From assembly GCF_947242115.1 (NCBI RefSeq), contig NC_074716.1:14672865-14736864 (forward strand): DNA of 64,000 bases, given 5' to 3'. The stretch comes from Biomphalaria glabrata (lineage: Eukaryota; Mollusca; Gastropoda; Planorbidae). Positions 1 through 12,309 of the stretch are shown piece after piece; the stretch's first letter is position 1, and every line of letters starts with the position of its first letter. The notes under the pieces are model-generated. The model saw only the letters and a program-made list of their open reading frames with translations. It did no database searches and had not been told where the DNA came from. The translations under genes were made by a program, and so were the position numbers.

Positions 1-2243
1 AGACCACACATTGTCTCAGCCTTATATACTGCCGCAGGGAAACACTAGTTTCCGGTAACCCAAAAAAAATCGACCTATTCCGGAAAATCAAAGTACCTAT
101 CAATAAATTAAAAAATATATAAATATAGGCCTATAACCCGTACATATATAGGATAACGGTACCATACATTTGTGACACAAACAAAAAAAAACAAATTAGA
201 AAAAAAAAAGATTAATTCATTCTCATTATTTATTTTTTATAGCCTTTTTAATAATTTTTTTTTATTACATAATATAGATCCAGAGTTTTCATGAATGACT
301 AGATCTATCACGAACTATTACATGATACTACCGACACCGTCTAGCCGGTTGTGACCTGATTACCGTAGCGATAGACAGCACGGTGCTGCCACCTGCGTAA
401 TATCCTTCAAAAGGGTCCTGCGATGTAAAGTTTTACCCTTTAACCAAAGTCACGTGATAGTAGGACAACAAAGAGAAGAATGGCCTTTTCTTCCTATATT
501 TCCATTGTTGTTGCTCCTCTATTTTTACGAAATTTTACATTTACAAACATTTTAAAATATACAGAGTACATCAACGAACTCCCTGAATGTTCAAATTATT
601 ATACGAATGTTTTCATAAAGGGCCAAGAACTGTTTAAGGATAGGTTTAAATTATCAATATTTCCCTTATAGTTATAGTTATGACAAGTGTCAACACTTTG
701 CTGATGATAGATCTACACTCACATACAGAAGAATATGTTTTTACAAATGTGTGACGACGTGTCTTGTATATATATATTTATTTATTTATTTATATTTATA
801 GGCCTATATATGAGATAATATATTATGCATATTAGTTGAAACATTGTTATTTTCATTAACTTCAGCCATTTTTTTAACGTTATGTATTTCATATTCCGCT
901 AATTGTTAATACATTATGCACATCGATAACATTAAGAATTATTTTTTGTGTTCTACACATGATGTATTATTATGACATTATGTTATTAAAAGTACTATCA
1001 TTTTTAAGAAATTCACAAAATGTTACATTAAAGTTTCAAAAATGCGTCGACGAAACAGATCTAGATCCATTTTATTACTTAGAAACCAAATTTAGCAATG
1101 AAAGGGCGGGGTAAGACACATTTGGTTTGTGTAACTGTAAGAGTAGATCTAGATTTATCCTTGACTATCATATGTGTTATTTGTTCGCTAAACAACTGAA
1201 GCCTATTACGCACAAGGAAAACTCATGGCAGTCTTTTTATCTTTTATAACAACTAGTCGACAAATCGACAACACACTAGCCCTAGAGCTATCTGACCAAT
1301 ACACACTGGTCTGCTGTCCAACTTTTAGTGTTCTACTCAAGTTCAAGCTTGTTTACTTTTGGGCAGAGAGGAGGGGGGGGGGGGGATGAAAGTGTTACTT
1401 TTTTTTCTAGGACTGGTTACCCGAATGCTAAGAACTGTAAGTGTAGTCATTCATTGTAGATCAAGAAATCTTGATCTCAGTATGGCAGATTATAGGCCAA
1501 CGCTTCGGTACCTTCTATCAAAGGTTTAACTATTTGTTTTGGTTGAAACTATTAAAAAAATGTATCTCTAGATTCTCCTGTTAACAAATTATAGTTTAGC
1601 GCTAATGAGTAAATTGAAACCACAAAATATTGACTTAAAACGCCCCAGATTTCCCACTACAAACTAACTAAAACTAAGCACGGTGCGCGTTGTATACACA
1701 CAACCACGTGACTCGGGGGGAATTCGGAACTACCTCATTAACATTACTTCTGTGTTTTCAAAGCAATGCTATTTTTTCTTTTAATTTTGACTTGGTGTCA
1801 ATACAATACGTTTCTTATTGTTCTGTCTTCTTTTTAATTGTTATATAACAATATATGCTTTTTAGAATTTTCAATGTTATTTCAAGAATTTGTAATAGGC
1901 CTACCACTAAACAATAAATAAAACTTAATAGAGAATCTAAATTTAACTAGCTAGGCCTACAATAAATATCAGCACAGTTTATTATTACAAAAAATTAATT
2001 GACCTTTAAGAACCTTGTCATATTAATATATTAATTAGTTCTAGCAGTTAGATTATGAGTCTAATTAATAGACTTATTAGATTTAGGACTAGAATAGTAA
2101 TTTTTATAGCTAGATCTAGCATATTTTTTAGCTACAAAAATTAAAACAAACAAAAACCCAAATCTGAGAGAAAACCCAAGATATAAGATTACAGTTTAAA
2201 CAATAACAAAGATGGCTGCCCCTTGAACTCGTGCAGAATTACC
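1..2243. other. AT-rich intergenic sequence, no gene seen
   Basis: No open frame here has coding character. The block holds A/T tracts, a short TATT-type microsatellite near 770-800, a G-run near 1371-1386 and scattered AGATCT motifs. A less AT-rich patch at about 330-430 was read on both strands and not recognised. Confidence 0.6.
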
Positions 2244-3107
2244 AATCAATCAAATAAAATTAAAATAGTATCACAATTAAAGAATAATTATAATTATTTT
2301 TCTAATAGGCTTTGGGGAATCTCACAGATTCTTAGATTATTTGCTTTTGTAAACAATATATTTTCTTTAAGAATAGGCACACCACTTTTATTTTATTTCT
2401 TGCTCATCTGTCCACACTCAGTTAAATAATCTATAACAATTTCCCCACATCTTTTTCTTAGTAAACAAAAAGAAAATTTATCTCTTGCTCATTTCTTTTT
2501 TAGTGCAAAGATATTGCAAGCGTTGTTGCCATTTTGTCTTACCATCTAAAAATAGCCATTTTAGCATTTGGTGCTTTTTATGATAATAAATTAAAAAACC
2601 TAAGATTCTTTCAGCCCAAGTATTGTGATGAAGCACATTTTTTTATACCCACTGATGGGCCTGATAAATCCCTTTGTAATGAGAAACTGTCTCATTAATA
2701 TGCCCAGTGTTGACTGAGGTATAGTTTGATTTAAAAATTAGTGGAGTTTACTAACAGTAGAGATATCATGGTTTGATAATTAATTTAGAGGACAACTAAA
2801 AGCATTAGTCTGAGAGTTAAATAGAAACTCTGGTGCATCTAGCAATTTTAATGCAGTGTAAAGTGTCCTTGATGTTTCACCTAAATGTGAAAAACAAATC
2901 ATAGTATTGCCTTTAAAAATTTAATTCAATTTCTTATATTTTTGTATTTAACAATAATAGCTATATAATATTTTAATTTAAAAAATCTTAAAATTTATAT
3001 TAATAGTAATAAAATATAATAACAATAATAGTAAAAAAAAATATAGTTTAATAATAATAACCTAGCTGAAGTAGTTGATAATTATGTGATGCAAACAAAG
3101 CTTAAAT
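2244..3107. repeat. Duplicated repeat R1, copy A, left part
   Basis: This stretch matches 4863-5683 nearly base for base over several hundred bases, in the same orientation. The match starts at AATCAATCAAATAAAATT. Copy A has about 194 bp (2883-3076) that copy B lacks. It is then cut by the inverted-repeat element that starts at 3108. The remainder of copy A resumes at 7229. The minus strand has the look of a decayed coding region, but no frame stays open and no family is recognised. Confidence 0.85.
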
Positions 3108-6100
3108 CAGACATGCCTACAGTCCTGCATTATGCGGAACCGTCCCGCAAAAGCATCAAAAAAGCTCACATGTTCCGCAGTTCCACATTCACATTTTTTG
3201 TTTCGCCAAGTGTGAATTCCGACACAAACAAAAAATCGACAATTTTTCATTATTTATTAATAGTGCGAAATGAAAATACTGAATGAAAATAAAATATATA
3301 TAGGTCTGTGTTTATTGTTTACATTTCATCTTCTCCCGGACCCGGTGTGTCCTAAATTTACGACGATATGGTTGAGCTAGATCTAGACATAGATCTAGAT
3401 CTAGTACTCTAGGTCTAGATACTAGATATATTCTTAGAATCTAGTAAGTGCTAATAAGCCAAATGTTCTATTCAAATCCTTTTCTTTTCCCGACAATGGC
3501 TCTACTCTATTAGTCTAGACTCTAGAATCACTCTAGACGTCTTGTACTACTAGATTACTAGATGATACTAGATCTAGTTACTACTTATACTAGTACTAAT
3601 ACTGTCAATACAAAGTAGTAGAGACGACTCTAGTTCTATTCTAACACTAGTAACTCACTGTCTACTCTAGTTAGTAACACTAACTCAACTGGTTTCTTAG
3701 GTTTCTAAGTAAAAGGATTTTTTTATAATACGTTATTAAAGATCTACACCTAGAATCTAAATGATAATAATGTAATTAACTTAGACACAGTAATGCTAAG
3801 GCCTAAATAAGGCTATCTATATTTATATTATATCTACTTATTACTTACATTATTTACAAAGTCTAAATTGGGATCTAGGGCTAGGCCTAGCACTAGATTA
3901 GATTACTAGATATTATAACTAGATGATACTAAATCTACATCTATCTACAGAAATAGACTTAGAAGGTGATAGATCTCTAGATTTCTATGTCTATGTATCA
4001 TTATCATGATTATGTAATAAATTTAGTTCTCAATATAGGTAGTTCGATAAAAAATTCAAACTCACAATATAATAATAAAACCTATATGGTTGAATAGGGC
4101 TTGAAAAAATATTTCCAACCATACTAAATTTATCATTGTATGACAAGTGGAAGGGGAGATATTAATTTTTATTTGAGAGGGGGAAAGTCTTGATTTTTTA
4201 GATCCATGTCATTTCTGTTGAATCAAACTGGGAAATAGGTCAAGAGTATTTTTTTGTTTGTGCTGCCAATTTATCTAATTTTGTGACAAGAATGATCCTC
4301 AATTTTTTTTCTAATTTTGTTTTGAGTTTCTCTTTATTGCATGTAACATTGAATCAATTTTGAATGTATTGATAGGATTAATAATTATTATTTAAAGAAA
4401 TATAAGTGTACTCTTAATGAATATATAGTAAAACACTATTTGTAATTGAAAAGTACTTATGTTTGTTAAAAATTCATTTTGAAAGATTTAAATCTTGAAA
4501 GAGAATTTTTTTTTTATTTAAGTGTCTGGTATCTATACTTATTATGCTGAAAATATTATTTAAAAAATTGAAAAGTAATGCTTTGATTTTAAGTAATTTT
4601 TGAAGAATGAAGTACATAATTTTTAAATCTATATCAAATCTGCAACACAAGTTAATGAACAACATAATTGATATTATGAAAAGAATAGATGCATTCTAAA
4701 TATTAATACCTAATGCATGATTTTATATAAGAGAAATGTCTAGATATTCTATTTTATGGGTTGATTATTAATCAAAATAGATTTTTTTATTGCAACAAAT
4801 GTTTGTTGTTGTTTTTTTGGAAATAAAATAGCATATTTACAATCATCACTTAGACATCAGCAAATCAATCAAATAAAATTAAAATACATTTAAGGAAATG
4901 TAAAATAGTATCACAATTAAAGAATAATTATAATCTCAGCATCATCCATAATTCCATAATTTTTCTAATAGGCTATGGGTAATCTCACAGATTCTTAGAT
5001 TATTTGCTGTTGTAAACAATATATTTTCTTTAAGAATAGGCACACCAACATCTTTCAAAGCAGCTTTTATTTCATTTGCCATTTCATTTCTTCATCTGTC
5101 CACACTAAATTAATTAATCCATAATAATTTCCCCACATCTTTTTCTTGGTAAACAAAAAGAAAATTTATCTCTTGCTCATCTCTTTTTTAGTGCAATAAT
5201 AATTTCCCCACATCTTTTTCTTGGTAAACAAAAAGAAAATGTATCTCTTGCTCATTTCTTTTTTAGTGCAAAGATAATGCAAGCGTTGTTGCCATTGACT
5301 TTTGTCTTACCATCTAAAAATAGCCATTTTAGCATTTGGTGCTTTTCATGATAATAAATTAAAAAACCTAAGATTCTTTCAGTCCAAGTATTGTGGTGAA
5401 TCACATTTTTTTATACATACTAATGGGCCTGATAAATCCCTTTGTAATGAGAAACTGTCTCATTAATATGCCCAGTGTAGACTGAGGTATAGTTTGATTT
5501 AAAAATTGAGTGGAGTTTACTAACAGTAGAGATATCATGGTTTGATAATTAATTTAGAGGACAACTAAAAGCATTAATCTGAGAGTTAATTAGAAACTCT
5601 GGTGCATCTAGCAATTTTTAATGCAGTGTAAAGTGTCCTTGATGCTTCACCTGATAATTATGTGATGCAAACAAAGCTTAAATTCTATGAACATTACCAA
5701 TGACTAGTGGTACAAACTGGATAGCGAAATTTTTTTAATTTTTGCTTTAACTTAATAACTATTGTTATATTATATCATGTGACAACTCAATAATAAAAAA
5801 TATATATTGAATGTTGTCTGTTTCCGGGTTGCCATGGTAACGGCAGCCATCTTGAAAATAAACAAAAATTAGTTCATATAGGAAAATTCTAAAATTTTTC
5901 AAAATAGATAAATTTCAAAGCTAAAAATACTTACACCTTAAAGTATAAAGGTGGCTGGTAGGAGCTAGCTAGATTTTATACATTTTCCCTTAGTAATGTG
6001 CATTTTATGATTTTTTAAAAAAGGGTGATTTTTTTCCTGTAAAATGCATCCACATTTTTTTTTCCCAAAAGATCATATATTAAAAACTTCTTCAGCTAAA

Positions 6101-7228
6101 GTCATTAAAACTAGCTGATTCTCTGTATTATTTATCTCTGAATATGTGTACCAAATTTGACACATTTATCTCTATTAGTTCTAGAGATTTTAGAAATATG
6201 TTACAGGGGGGGGGGGGGGGGTCACAAAAAATGCATTCACTCAAAAACAGTGAATTTGTATTAAGAAAAATATGGAAAATAGTGTTCACCACTCATCATT
6301 AAAATGGTTTTGTTTTTTTTCAATAAAAAATGCTATTTTTTAGAAAATTTTTGGTGCCAGTTTATAAAATACATGTCCACCTATTTAATTACACCAAAAT
6401 TGAAAAATCGATTTTTTTTACCCAAAATCGGATCCAGTAACCCATTAAAAGATAACTAAGAATTTTTTAAAATTGTATAGATTACATTAAATCATATATT
6501 GTATTGAATTGGAATAATTTGAAAATTTTGTACAAAAAAAAAAAAAATGTAATTTTACTATGAAATTCAAAATACCAACGTTTATGGACCTATGCAGGTT
6601 TTATATGAAAAATGGAATACTACTTCCGGTGTTTATACGCGGATTTCGAACTCACTACTCAATAAGTCCATAGATCTAGACATAAATATTTAGATCTATG
6701 ATATAATTATTATAATATGTGTTCTTAGACTTAGAGGACTTATTAGATGTAGGTCTATTCCTAGACTAGTAGACAGACTCTTAAATTATTTTAGATCTAG
6801 AACTAGAGACAACTTCTAGAGTGACTAGAGTAGAGCCCTAGAAAAGGATAGATAATCAAGTAGATCTAGAATAATCTAGTCATTAGAAATTAGAATAATT
6901 AGATTTAGATCTAGTACTAGTAGTAGTAAATAGGTCATTAGAATAGATTTTTTTTAGAATTCATCATATAGGAGTTAGAACTATTGATTTCAAACAAAGG
7001 ATATAATTATGAATTAAAGGTTTTCTTACTTTTAATTATACTATTTACATCTAATGTATAAGAAGCAAACTAGTTTTGTTATTAAAGTAATATAATTGAA
7101 GTTTTATTTACATTGCGTACAGTATGGCTGACAAACATAAAAGCGTTTATGTTCCACATTGGGGCCTAAAATTCCACATTTTCAACCTGAGTGTTCCACA
7201 TTCTGGGTCTTGAGGGTAGGCATGTCTG
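3108..7228. mobile_element. Non-autonomous DNA transposon with 13-bp terminal inverted repeats
   Basis: The ends are CAGACATGCCTAC and its exact reverse complement GTAGGCATGTCTG. The flanks are a direct TTAAAT at 3102-3107 and 7229-7234. The equivalent position in repeat copy B (5678-5683) has a single TTAAAT, so it shows the empty site and proves a 6-bp target duplication. Copies of GTTCCACATT-like sequence lie just inside both ends. No transposase frame is visible in the 4.1 kb. The interior carries R1 copy B (4863-6556) and TAGATC-rich DNA. Six-base target duplications are reported for few superfamilies (for example Dada and IS3EU), so the superfamily is left open. Confidence 0.8.
4863..6556. 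repeat. Duplicated repeat R1, copy B
   Basis: This is the fuller copy of R1 and lies inside the transposon at 3108-7228. It matches copy A on both sides of that transposon. The left match runs to GCTTAAATTCTATGAA. The right match includes a TTGAATTGGAATAATTTG segment near 6503-6520. About 730 bp of copy B (roughly 5716-6446) has no counterpart in copy A. A duplicated patch within it (TTTCCCCACATC near 5130 and 5210) and a G-run at 6206-6221 are also present. Confidence 0.8.
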
Positions 7229-7908
7229 TTAAATTCTATGAATATTACTAGTGACAAGTGGTACAAACTTATTTAAAAGTTAACTAAGATTAATTTTTTT
7301 ATTGTACAGATTACATTAAATCATATTGTATTGAATTGGAATAATTTGAAAATTATTTAACCTTATGTAAAAATAATTAATTTTATATTTAGATTAATCA
7401 ATTGCTTTTAAAAAGAAATTATTCAAATCATAGATGGTTATAAATAGGGGGCCGATTGAGATGGATTTAAATGTGTACTGACAGTGATGGATGTATATAT
7501 GTTTTAGCAAAGCTCTTGTTTTCATGGATAATTTTGTTTCTGCCAACTTATCCAAAAATATAGTGTTCAGTGCTGAAAAATGTCAACTATCGATAATTGG
7601 TCACATATTTGAGTGAATCAAGAGGACTTCACTGGAAGACATTTTTCTAATTAAATTTGATTGAAAATATGCTTCTAAGTTATCAATTATGAATCTAAGT
7701 AATTACCTAGATGAGCCTCTTTTAAAAAGGTTGAAACACAGATTATTTCAATTGATAAACATAAAAACAAAAATATGCAGTCATTTGATCTTCATTCTAA
7801 TAAAAACAAGCCAACACTGGAATAATTGGGACATGCCATTTGAAAATATTAACATTCTAGATCACATTGAGCACAAATTTTGTACAAAAAAAATTAAAAT
7901 GTAATTTT
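7229..7908. repeat. Repeat R1, copy A, right part
   Basis: The first 120 bp continue copy A after the transposon and match 5678-5715 and 6447-6530 of copy B. A last match, TTTTGTACAAAA followed by TGTAATTTT, ends at 7908. This parallels the end of copy B at 6556. The stretch between about 7350 and 7875 is found only in copy A. No coding frame is supported. Confidence 0.6.
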
Positions 7909-8930
7909 CCCCCGTAGCACAGCTCTACTAGCGCAGTGCGTGCCTGTCTCACCTTAGCCTTTTTGGTACCAGTCAGATAATTGCTAGTCTCCTGCTCTCT
8001 CTCTCTCACCTGCTTTTTTTTTTAGAGCGTGTAATGGTATGCTTAAGACTTAAGAGACATTGAAAAAAGGGGGGGGGCTTCATGTAGTATACTCTCTTTT
8101 GATTTTGACAATCTCTTAGAATGTTGTTTCACACAATGGCCATTTAGCGCACCTGGTCGATCAATAGTTGTAGGCTCGAGGTCTACAATGATATTGCTAT
8201 AGTGACTTTTTTTTTTTCAGCTGCCCATTGGTGCCAATTTATTATTGTATACAGATGTGCACTTAAGTGCTACAACATTTGTACATATTTGTTGCATATT
8301 AAATGGTTTAAAATAAATGGTTATACGTTTCCCATTATAAATATGTTACGATTTTTTTTGTGAAACGTAACAAACACACACAAGAACACATACTTAACTT
8401 AAACATATACATTTTGTACTATATTATTTTAACAAACAACAAAATTATTCTTGTAAATGTTTTTAAAAAAACAATTAACAATTTTATTTCCCCATATTTA
8501 CTGTGTCAAGTTATTTCCCTTTGATGACTAGCGTCATATGACATGTTTCTTATTCAGAAAAGGTAAAACTTGTTGGCCACCCCCTATTTATATGTTTAAG
8601 TGGGAAAGGAGAGTCTGGGTTGTACAATTTATCTGTTTCTAGTGTCTATTTAGAAGCACTCGTGCATAATGTTACGGAACTGTGAAACTATCTTACTAGT
8701 TGTTACCCATGTGTGACTGCTGTCAAATTACAGTCAGTCAACATTGACCAGTGATTATACTTGTTTAGTTTCCACAAACAATACTTCCTCACTGAATGAG
8801 ACAATTTATGTTTCGGAAGTTAAATGTCGGGACGAGCGAAGATGACTGGAACTTCTCTTTGCTCTGGAGCTGAATCGGCTTCTCTTAATTAGTGTTGTAC
8901 TTTTAAGTCACAGTCATTGTCCTTCAAGTA
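7909..8930. other. Intergenic sequence, no gene seen
   Basis: The sequence is AT-rich with two short G-runs and scattered GC-richer patches. No tRNA, SINE or protein-coding feature could be supported on either strand. Confidence 0.5.
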
Positions 8931-8947
8931 ACATAACAATTTCATCC

Positions 8948-9160
8948 TTGGGATTTTATATTCTTCTCCTTTGCCTTGCTCATGCTAAGCTAGCGGAAAC
9001 ATTGGATTATTTATCAGAACTACCCGTGGTTAGCTCCCCTAGCTTGACAAAGACCTACGCCCAGGCTGTTGCTAAGATAGGAAGATCCATAGCCACACAG
9101 ACGGACACATTGACCCCACCACCACCACCCCCGCCCCTCCTCCTTTTTTTTTACTTGAAG
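8948..9160 (+). pseudogene. Possible LINE ORF1-like fragment
   Basis: A short open stretch, richer in G+C than its surroundings, reads TKTYAQAVAK then RSIATQTDTLTP and a proline run. A YAQA...ATQTD pattern before a proline-rich spacer is familiar from the first ORF of invertebrate non-LTR retrotransposons. There is no convincing ATG, and the frame dissolves into T-rich sequence at about 9145. The call rests on pattern memory alone. Confidence 0.3.
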
Positions 9161-9253
9161 GTACATGTTTTTGTTTTTTTTTCTGATACTCATTTCAGGT
9201 AAGGCCCAAGAAGTTGATTTTTTTTCCCCGTAATAGATTATATATCTGGCCAT

Positions 9254-11680
9254 ATTTCTGCCAAGTTTTTATCTAACTTACTATCGTATCCAAAACACTA
9301 TTTATATTTTGCTTTCTGTGAGGTGACAGCGAGTTGCTAGTTTACAAAATGGCGTCCAATGGGACTGATCGACATGACCTTGCCGTATTGTATTAGTATA
9401 GTTGTAGCTGAAAAAAAAAACATTTCTGTGGATTTGATTACATTGAAATTGAATTGTGCAGAATATGTATTTGTGCAAAAAGGCAAATAAAAATTCTTTT
9501 GATCACCTGATTAAAAATACAATTTTGCCCTGTAGTCAAGTGTAAACATTCAACTTGCTAATAGATCTTAGATCTAAATAATCTGAATTCTATTATAGAT
9601 CACTAGGTCTAGAGTTCTAGAGCAAAATGTTTATTCAGTAATCAGTTAGTTCTAGATATAGTTCATATAGACTATAGATCTATAATCTATGTAGCTTATA
9701 TAGACTAAGTAAAAGATCAATATTAGTTAAATAGATTTAGATCTAAAATCTAAGGTAGATTAGAATTGATTAGTTCCTTAATTTTTATTATACTTAGCTT
9801 GATTACTTGTTACTTGATTATACTTGATACTAGATCTATCTAGTTTCTATTAGGGATGTTACAATTTTTTTAAGAATCTTATGTGATATGTTGTAGATTT
9901 GAAAGAACCTTCTAAATTTATATGAATTATGTATGTATGATTCCTGGTTGAAAGAAAATAAATTTTCTATGTGTGCTTGTCCTTATCGTAGCAACCAATG
10001 GGCTCGATGTGAGGAGATTTGAATGTGTTGAATAAATATGCTTGCCATTTCTTATATATTAATCAACTAGTCCAAAAACATGTTTCAAAGGAAAGTTTAT
10101 TGTTATTAAAATATCTGAACACCTGGGACTTGATGGCTGAAGTCCAAGCCTGTTTGTACTGTAAATAAATACTTGTTCATTGTTACCTCCTGCCTTTCAT
10201 TGAGTACTTGCCTTAGATTTACAACAGTATTGTTTTCTTTATAAGTGCTTCATTCTTTATTCCTACAACATTTAGGCTACCGAGATAAAAGATATCATCA
10301 TAATTGATGTCATCGAAGGATTTTCAGCCCTCTCAAGCTGATCAAGCAGGTAACCATTTTTGTCAACTTAGATTCATATTCAGAAATTATTTCCCCCCCC
10401 CCCCCCCCCTTACAACAGGGAGATATAATGGAGCTTAAGAGAAATGGCCTGTTGGAATTTTCTTGCCACGATTAATTTTGACTGTACTAGATTTAATTGG
10501 CATTATGAGCATACTTTTCTCTAAACATAAATAAATAATCTGGGGGGGGGGGGCCTTACACCTCTGGGCTTCATGCCTCTTTTTGGTTATTACTGCCATA
10601 TGCCATTTTGTTTAGTTGGACACCTGACGATGTTTCCAATTAAAATAGGAAGAGCTATGCTGGTGTAAAAGGTTGGTGGGTGCCTGACATGTAAATGACA
10701 ATTAGATTAGATGACATATATGCATGTTTATCATATTTTCTATACAGTCGTTCACCCCTGCAGCAGTAAATCTTTGTTTTTGAGTCTTGCACAGCCAACA
10801 AATCAAAGAAGTATGAAAAAAAATCATTTCTTAGTTGAAAGAGCATCTCTCTCTACAAAACTTAATTCATCGTTTTGCATGCTATTGTATGTAACAGAAG
10901 TATTATAAATCTTAGTAGAGCTTTTCAATCAAATTACCTTATTATAATCAAACATTGAGACATGGCCTCGTTTGTTTCTCTAACCATAAAAAAGTTTACG
11001 CTGCAAATAAAGAAGCTCCATTATGCTATTAAACAACAAAATCTTGGATGACTTAAAAGAGAAAGTCTTACACATGATTCTTTTGTCCACACTATTGTTT
11101 AAAGTAGTTTATAAGTAGAAAAGAAATTAAATTTGCGAAGCACTGTACTGGCCTTTCAAACATTACTCTAATACAGTTAAAGCAAGTATAGGATGCAAAT
11201 GAAATTAAAGTTTTGGTTATTTGTCACACTCATGATCATTATCATGTAGGCTATATGAAAACAATTAAGATTTTATTCTATCATTTGTATGTTTGTTTGT
11301 AAAATTAAAATTGCTATATTTAGACAATAGAAAAAATATTTTACACAGCAAATAATAAATTGTATCCTTTGAGTCACAATGCTATTATATTTGATACACA
11401 ATTTCAGCTAGTGTATCAACTGAGGAGAGTAAAGCAAATCATAAAGAACAGTTAAGTATATTTGTTACATTTGTGTTGGATGCACGATAATCAATAATCT
11501 GTTAATGTAAAGATCTAAATTCTATTCATATCTAGATCTGTATCTACTTCTATTTTACCATGTTTTCAAATTCAATCCATCTAATGAACTATAAATAACT
11601 TTTATTTGATTTATGAAGAGCTATAGATCTATTAGATTCTAATTAAAAAATAAATTTAATTACATGACTGATCCAAACTA
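9254..11680. other. AT-rich intergenic sequence upstream of the two-ORF cassette
   Basis: The stretch holds TAGATCT-type low-complexity DNA (about 9560-9850), a C-run at 10391-10408 and a G-run near 10541-10552. A short ATG frame in good context at about 9350 (MASNGTDRHDL) stops after 15 codons. No gene is supported. Confidence 0.5.
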
Positions 11681-12298
11681 ATGGATACAACTACACTTAA
11701 TACAAGCTTTTTTGTTTCTTTTTTATGTATTTTATTTATTTTTCTTGTTTACGTGTTTCTTGAGCTTTTTTTTTTGTTGTTTTGTTTTTCTCACAGAGAG
11801 TCTTATAGAAACCTGCAAAAGTTGGTTCTTACATTTGAACAATTTGATAGAGAAACAAATGAGGACACTTGTAGAAACGTGCTAATAAATATTTTTCAAT
11901 TTGGAAAAAAAGTAGAAAACTTGAATATTGAGGATAAAATAAAGATTGCTAAAGTGTTAGAAAATAAGGCCAGTTTTCTATATAATTTTCTTTTCAAGTT
12001 TGGATTTAATTTTGATCCCACATACTCACTTTTACTTTTAAAATATAGATCAGCCTTAGAGTTTCTGATTTCTTATTATGGATCCTTCCCCTTGGATGAA
12101 GATGAAAAGGCTCTAAAAAGAATCTTGATAAATCTTGAAAATGAAATAAATCCTACAGATGCTTTGGATGAAGCTATACGTTTTCTGAAAGAAAGTCTCT
12201 TTCAGACTATAGAACCTGAGGGATTTACCTTTGAAAATTTACATCTCCCACCACATGTTTCCAAAAAACATTCCTGGTGGTATACTGATGAGGATTAG
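11681..12298 (+). CDS. Uncharacterised membrane-anchored protein (first ORF of a two-ORF cassette)
   Basis: This intact single-exon frame encodes 205 residues that I do not recognise. Residues about 9-36 form one very hydrophobic segment rich in F, L and V, which looks like an uncleaved N-terminal signal anchor. The rest is charged and predicted mainly helical, with a PLDEDEKALKRILINL segment near residues 138-153 and an aromatic C-terminus ending HSWWYTDED. The start is the first ATG of the frame and precedes the hydrophobic segment. The stop lies 11 nt before the next ATG on the same strand, in a different frame. No intron, poly(A) signal or promoter is visible between the two frames. The coding potential rests on length in 70% A+T DNA and on protein-like composition. 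It could be a lineage-specific gene or part of an unknown mobile element. Confidence 0.65.
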   Translation: MDTTTLNTSFFVSFLCILFIFLVYVFLELFFLLFCFSHRESYRNLQKLVLTFEQFDRETNEDTCRNVLINIFQFGKKVENLNIEDKIKIAKVLENKASFLYNFLFKFGFNFDPTYSLLLLKYRSALEFLISYYGSFPLDEDEKALKRILINLENEINPTDALDEAIRFLKESLFQTIEPEGFTFENLHLPPHVSKKHSWWYTDED

Positions 12299-12309
12299 TT
12301 AAGTAAAAC

